From NCBI GenBank assembly GCA_016791325.1, contig JAEUMU010000083.1:1-14223 (forward strand): a DNA stretch of 14,223 bases. The letters are read 5' to 3'. Both the position numbers and the translations under genes were made by a program. Origin of the DNA: Hyphomonadaceae bacterium. GTDB lineage: Bacteria > Pseudomonadota > Alphaproteobacteria > Caulobacterales > Aquidulcibacteraceae. The notes beneath the pieces are model-generated. The model was not told where the DNA came from and ran no database searches. It saw nothing but the letters and a program-made list of their open reading frames with translations. Position 1 is the first letter of the stretch, and the number at the start of each line of letters is the position of its first letter. Shown here in pieces: positions 13,835-14,223 of this stretch.

Positions 13835-14223
13835 TTAGCCCTCCGCCGGCACTTCGCCGAGGCTCGCGCCATCCTTACGGCGGGCGACGAGATCGGACAC
13901 TTTCAGCCCGCGACGGTTGGCGACCTGGCGCGGCGAGCTTTGCTTCTTCAGCGCGTCAAACGTGGCGCGCACCATGTTGTAGGGGTTCGACGAGCCCTTC
14001 GACTTGGCGACAACGTCCTGCACGCCCAAAACTTCGAGCACCGCACGCATCGGTCCGCCGGCGATCAAACCACGACCGGCAGGCGCCGAACGCAGCATCA
14101 CCTTGCCAGCGCCCCAACGGCCGTCGCCGTCATGGTGCAGTGTGCGCCCTTCGCGCAGCGGCACGCGGATCATGGTTTTCTTGGCTTCTTCGGTGGCCTT
14201 GCGAATGGCTTCCGGCACTTCGC
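13835..14223 (-). CDS. rpsE: 30S ribosomal protein S5 (C-terminal part; 5' end beyond window)
   Basis: The open frame enters from the right edge and ends at 13835, giving 128 residues. The blocks [60 protein letters not shown] and [20 protein letters not shown] belong to the second half of S5, which contacts 16S rRNA in the decoding region. The N-terminal double-stranded RNA-binding part is outside the window, so the GTG at 14218 is internal and not the true start. Confidence 0.97.
   Translation of the reverse strand, partial: EVPEAIRKATEEAKKTMIRVPLREGRTLHHDGDGRWGAGKVMLRSAPAGRGLIAGGPMRAVLEVLGVQDVVAKSKGSSNPYNMVRATFDALKKQSSPRQVANRRGLKVSDLVARRKDGASLGEVPAEG

Overview
This window looks like the chromosome of a high-GC alphaproteobacterium, most likely Caulobacterales or Hyphomonadaceae-like. 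The evidence is the spc/alpha ribosomal order rpsE-rpmD-rplO-secY-adk ... rpsM-rpsK-rpoA-rplQ (no rpsD between rpsK and rpoA), a short-LID adenylate kinase, a DegP-type protease followed by rarA downstream of rplQ, and TTGAC-type promoters. The genus is inferred from protein character only.

Almost all genes lie on the minus strand, so they are described from high to low coordinates. (1) 14223-11153: end of the spc operon, namely the rpsE C-terminal part, rpmD, rplO, secY and adk, with secY and adk overlapping by 4 nt. (2) 11149-10068: a two-gene block placed inside the usually tight adk-rpsM junction. It holds a plus-strand NAD(P)H-dependent FMN reductase-like gene and a divergent HxlR-type regulator, sharing a 47-nt control region with a 21-bp dyad. 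(3) 10071-7580: the alpha-operon part, rpsM-rpsK-rpoA-rplQ. It has its own near-consensus promoter, TTGACG-N16-TATAAC, whose -35 box overlaps the hxlR stop codon. An 84-bp palindromic element built from heptamers sits between rpoA and rplQ. (4) 7560-7206: a small plus-strand gene for an exported Gln/Pro-rich two-cysteine protein, ended by a strong terminator that may also serve rplQ. (5) 7034-4771: a putative HExxH zinc-peptidase lipoprotein, then a VOC-ArsR-SRPBCC cassette in which the genes overlap or abut, headed by an AT-rich promoter/dyad. (6) 4572-1: a DegP/HtrA-type periplasmic protease, RarA, and a TPR-rich putative 2OG-Fe(II) oxygenase that starts with GTG inside the rarA stop codon and runs off the left edge.

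The core genes make ribosomes, the RNA polymerase alpha subunit and the SecYEG channel, with nucleotide balance (Adk) and quality control/replication repair (DegP, RarA) alongside. The accessory genes are two small self-regulated stress-type modules (HxlR/flavin reductase and ArsR/VOC/SRPBCC), an uncharacterised lipoprotein peptidase and a small exported protein. No stretch longer than 200 nt lacks a gene. The longest gaps are 4573-4770 (only a GGGAG ribosome binding site for the protease was recognised) and 7050-7205 (divergent starts; weak dyads at 7097-7112 and 7163-7178, no convincing promoter). No tRNA, rRNA, insertion sequence or CRISPR was seen.
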